Translations under genes and position numbers: made by a program | Shown: piece after piece, positions 63,337 through 64,000 of the stretch | Layout of the letters: every line of letters starts with the position of its first letter | Position numbering within the stretch: the stretch's first letter is position 1 | The notes under the pieces: model-generated | Database searches by the model: none | What the model was told of the DNA's origin: nothing | What the model saw: only the letters and a program-made list of their open reading frames with translations | Source of the DNA: Polynucleobacter arcticus | GTDB lineage: Bacteria; Pseudomonadota; Gammaproteobacteria; Burkholderiales; Burkholderiaceae | NCBI RefSeq assembly: GCF_013307205.1 | Contig: NZ_CP028940.1 | Coordinates: forward strand, 1,471,702-1,535,701 | DNA: 64,000 nt | Reading direction: 5' to 3'

Positions 63337-64000
63337 ATGCAATTTGATGTCCAATCTGCTCGAGAAAATTTAAAATTACAGCGCTTTGATTTGGCTGCAA
63401 CTCAATATCAAGAGCTAATAGCAAATTCTCCAACGGATTTCATCCTATACCTTGAGCTCTCATCAGCCCTGATGGGCCTTCAAAAGCTTGATGAGGCTCT
63501 CGTGGTTGTAAAGCAACTAGAGCATGTGGATTTCAAGCTACCAGAAGAGGTTCAACTTCAGAAGGCCAATATCAATCTTGCACAAGGTCGCTTTGCAGAG
63601 TCTATTCCTATTCTCCAATCACTTATTCTAAGCTCCTGTCATGAGCGCGCGAGGACCGCACTATCAAGCGCCTATCTTGGGGTTGGGTTGCCCACTAAAG
63701 CATCCGCCCTATTTAATGGAATTGAGGAGGAAAAATTAAGCCCGGGTGATGTTAACAATCTTGCCATTAGCCTTTGTGAGCAAATTCAAACTCCCAAAGC
63801 TTTAGATTTACTCTCCAAAAGAATCATCAATAAACAGTTTGACAACAGCACTATCTCCAATCTATTGATGCTTTCAAATTACCATGCATCACCTGAAAAC
63901 TATATTTCTACTGCTAAAAAAGAAATAAGGAAGGTTAATCAAGAAGAAAATGTTATGGCTATCAATAAGAAGTCAACGGATAACATTCGAGTAGGATTTA
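63337..64000 (+). CDS. TPR protein, possibly OGT-like glycosyltransferase (5' part)
   Basis: The open frame starts at ATG 63337, two bases after the radical SAM gene, and runs off the window (at least 221 residues). It is made of TPR-like helix pairs (RFDLAATQYQELIANSPTDF, KLDEALVVVKQLE, GRFAESIPILQSL). The last visible residues (STDNIRVGF) resemble the start of the catalytic domain of SPINDLY/OGT-type glycosyltransferases (IRIGYIS). The enzyme identity is inferred from very little sequence. It was found by reading; it has no stop in the window. Confidence 0.65.
   Translation, partial: MQFDVQSARENLKLQRFDLAATQYQELIANSPTDFILYLELSSALMGLQKLDEALVVVKQLEHVDFKLPEEVQLQKANINLAQGRFAESIPILQSLILSSCHERARTALSSAYLGVGLPTKASALFNGIEEEKLSPGDVNNLAISLCEQIQTPKALDLLSKRIINKQFDNSTISNLLMLSNYHASPENYISTAKKEIRKVNQEENVMAINKKSTDNIRVGF

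Overview
The window looks like chromosomal DNA of a small-genome freshwater betaproteobacterium, most probably Polynucleobacter or a close relative in Burkholderiaceae. This rests on gene content and order, not on a database search: comEC-tatD-lolD-lolC next to an RpfE-type protein gene and recJ-prfB-lysS, a complete iscRSUA-hscBA-fdx cluster beside uvrB, an orphan rsxB next to nth and a DUF1841 gene, an intracellular PHB depolymerase, a Bug-family binding protein and an AT-leaning base composition.

Layout. 1-4000: a co-directional group of a MerR-type regulator, a cytosolic VIT/von Willebrand A protein, a 31-residue hydrophobic peptide, a secreted protein and an unknown gene with a possible +1 frameshift. 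4012-10807: accessory DNA. A leftward five-gene operon joined by ATGA overlaps carries an excisionase-like HTH protein, a CHC2-type primase zinc domain, a RepA-like ATPase and two unknown proteins. Next come an unknown 304-residue protein, a HigBA-like toxin-antitoxin pair and a tyrosine integrase. The element ends at a displaced 3' fragment of the initiator tRNA gene, so this is a small integrative or satellite-like element whose other end is not visible. 10821-23060: core genes for competence, lipoprotein export, RecJ, RF2 (with the classical programmed frameshift), LysRS, OsmC and small membrane proteins. 23211-29098: ferredoxin-NADP reductase, then a sulfate activation and reduction cluster (tauE-like, cysH, cysD, cysN) facing a YeiH-type transporter gene. 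29247-30682: an intact IS3-family (IS150-like) element with perfect 24-bp ends, inserted in the loop of a hairpin. 30838-37923: Rap1a/Tai-like and DUF3300 genes, the isc operon and two tandem IscR-type operator candidates. 37936-50463: uvrB, an aromatic aminotransferase, phaZ, rsxB-nth-DUF1841, a HAD dehalogenase, VOC, Bug, HIT, aceA (with a heptameric tandem repeat upstream) and an MFS transporter. 50517-60473: clpB with a sigma32-type promoter, two GIY-YIG genes, a second Rrf2 regulator and a rightward run with LON-domain, MpaB-like, DUF4149, AlkB-like and renalase-like genes. 60470-64000: a repeat-bearing outer-membrane beta-barrel protein gene diverging from a TPR-radical SAM protein gene and the start of a TPR glycosyltransferase-like gene.

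How the parts work together. The isc genes build Fe-S clusters for clients encoded in the same window (APS reductase, RsxB, endonuclease III, the radical SAM protein, ferredoxin). IscR probably represses its own operon through the tandem sites. The ATP sulfurylase and APS reductase turn sulfate into sulfite, but no sulfite reductase gene is present here; a TauE/SafE-type exporter gene lies in the same operon. The most novel-looking parts are the satellite-like element, the VIT/vWA module at the left edge and the surface protein / radical SAM / TPR locus at the right edge.
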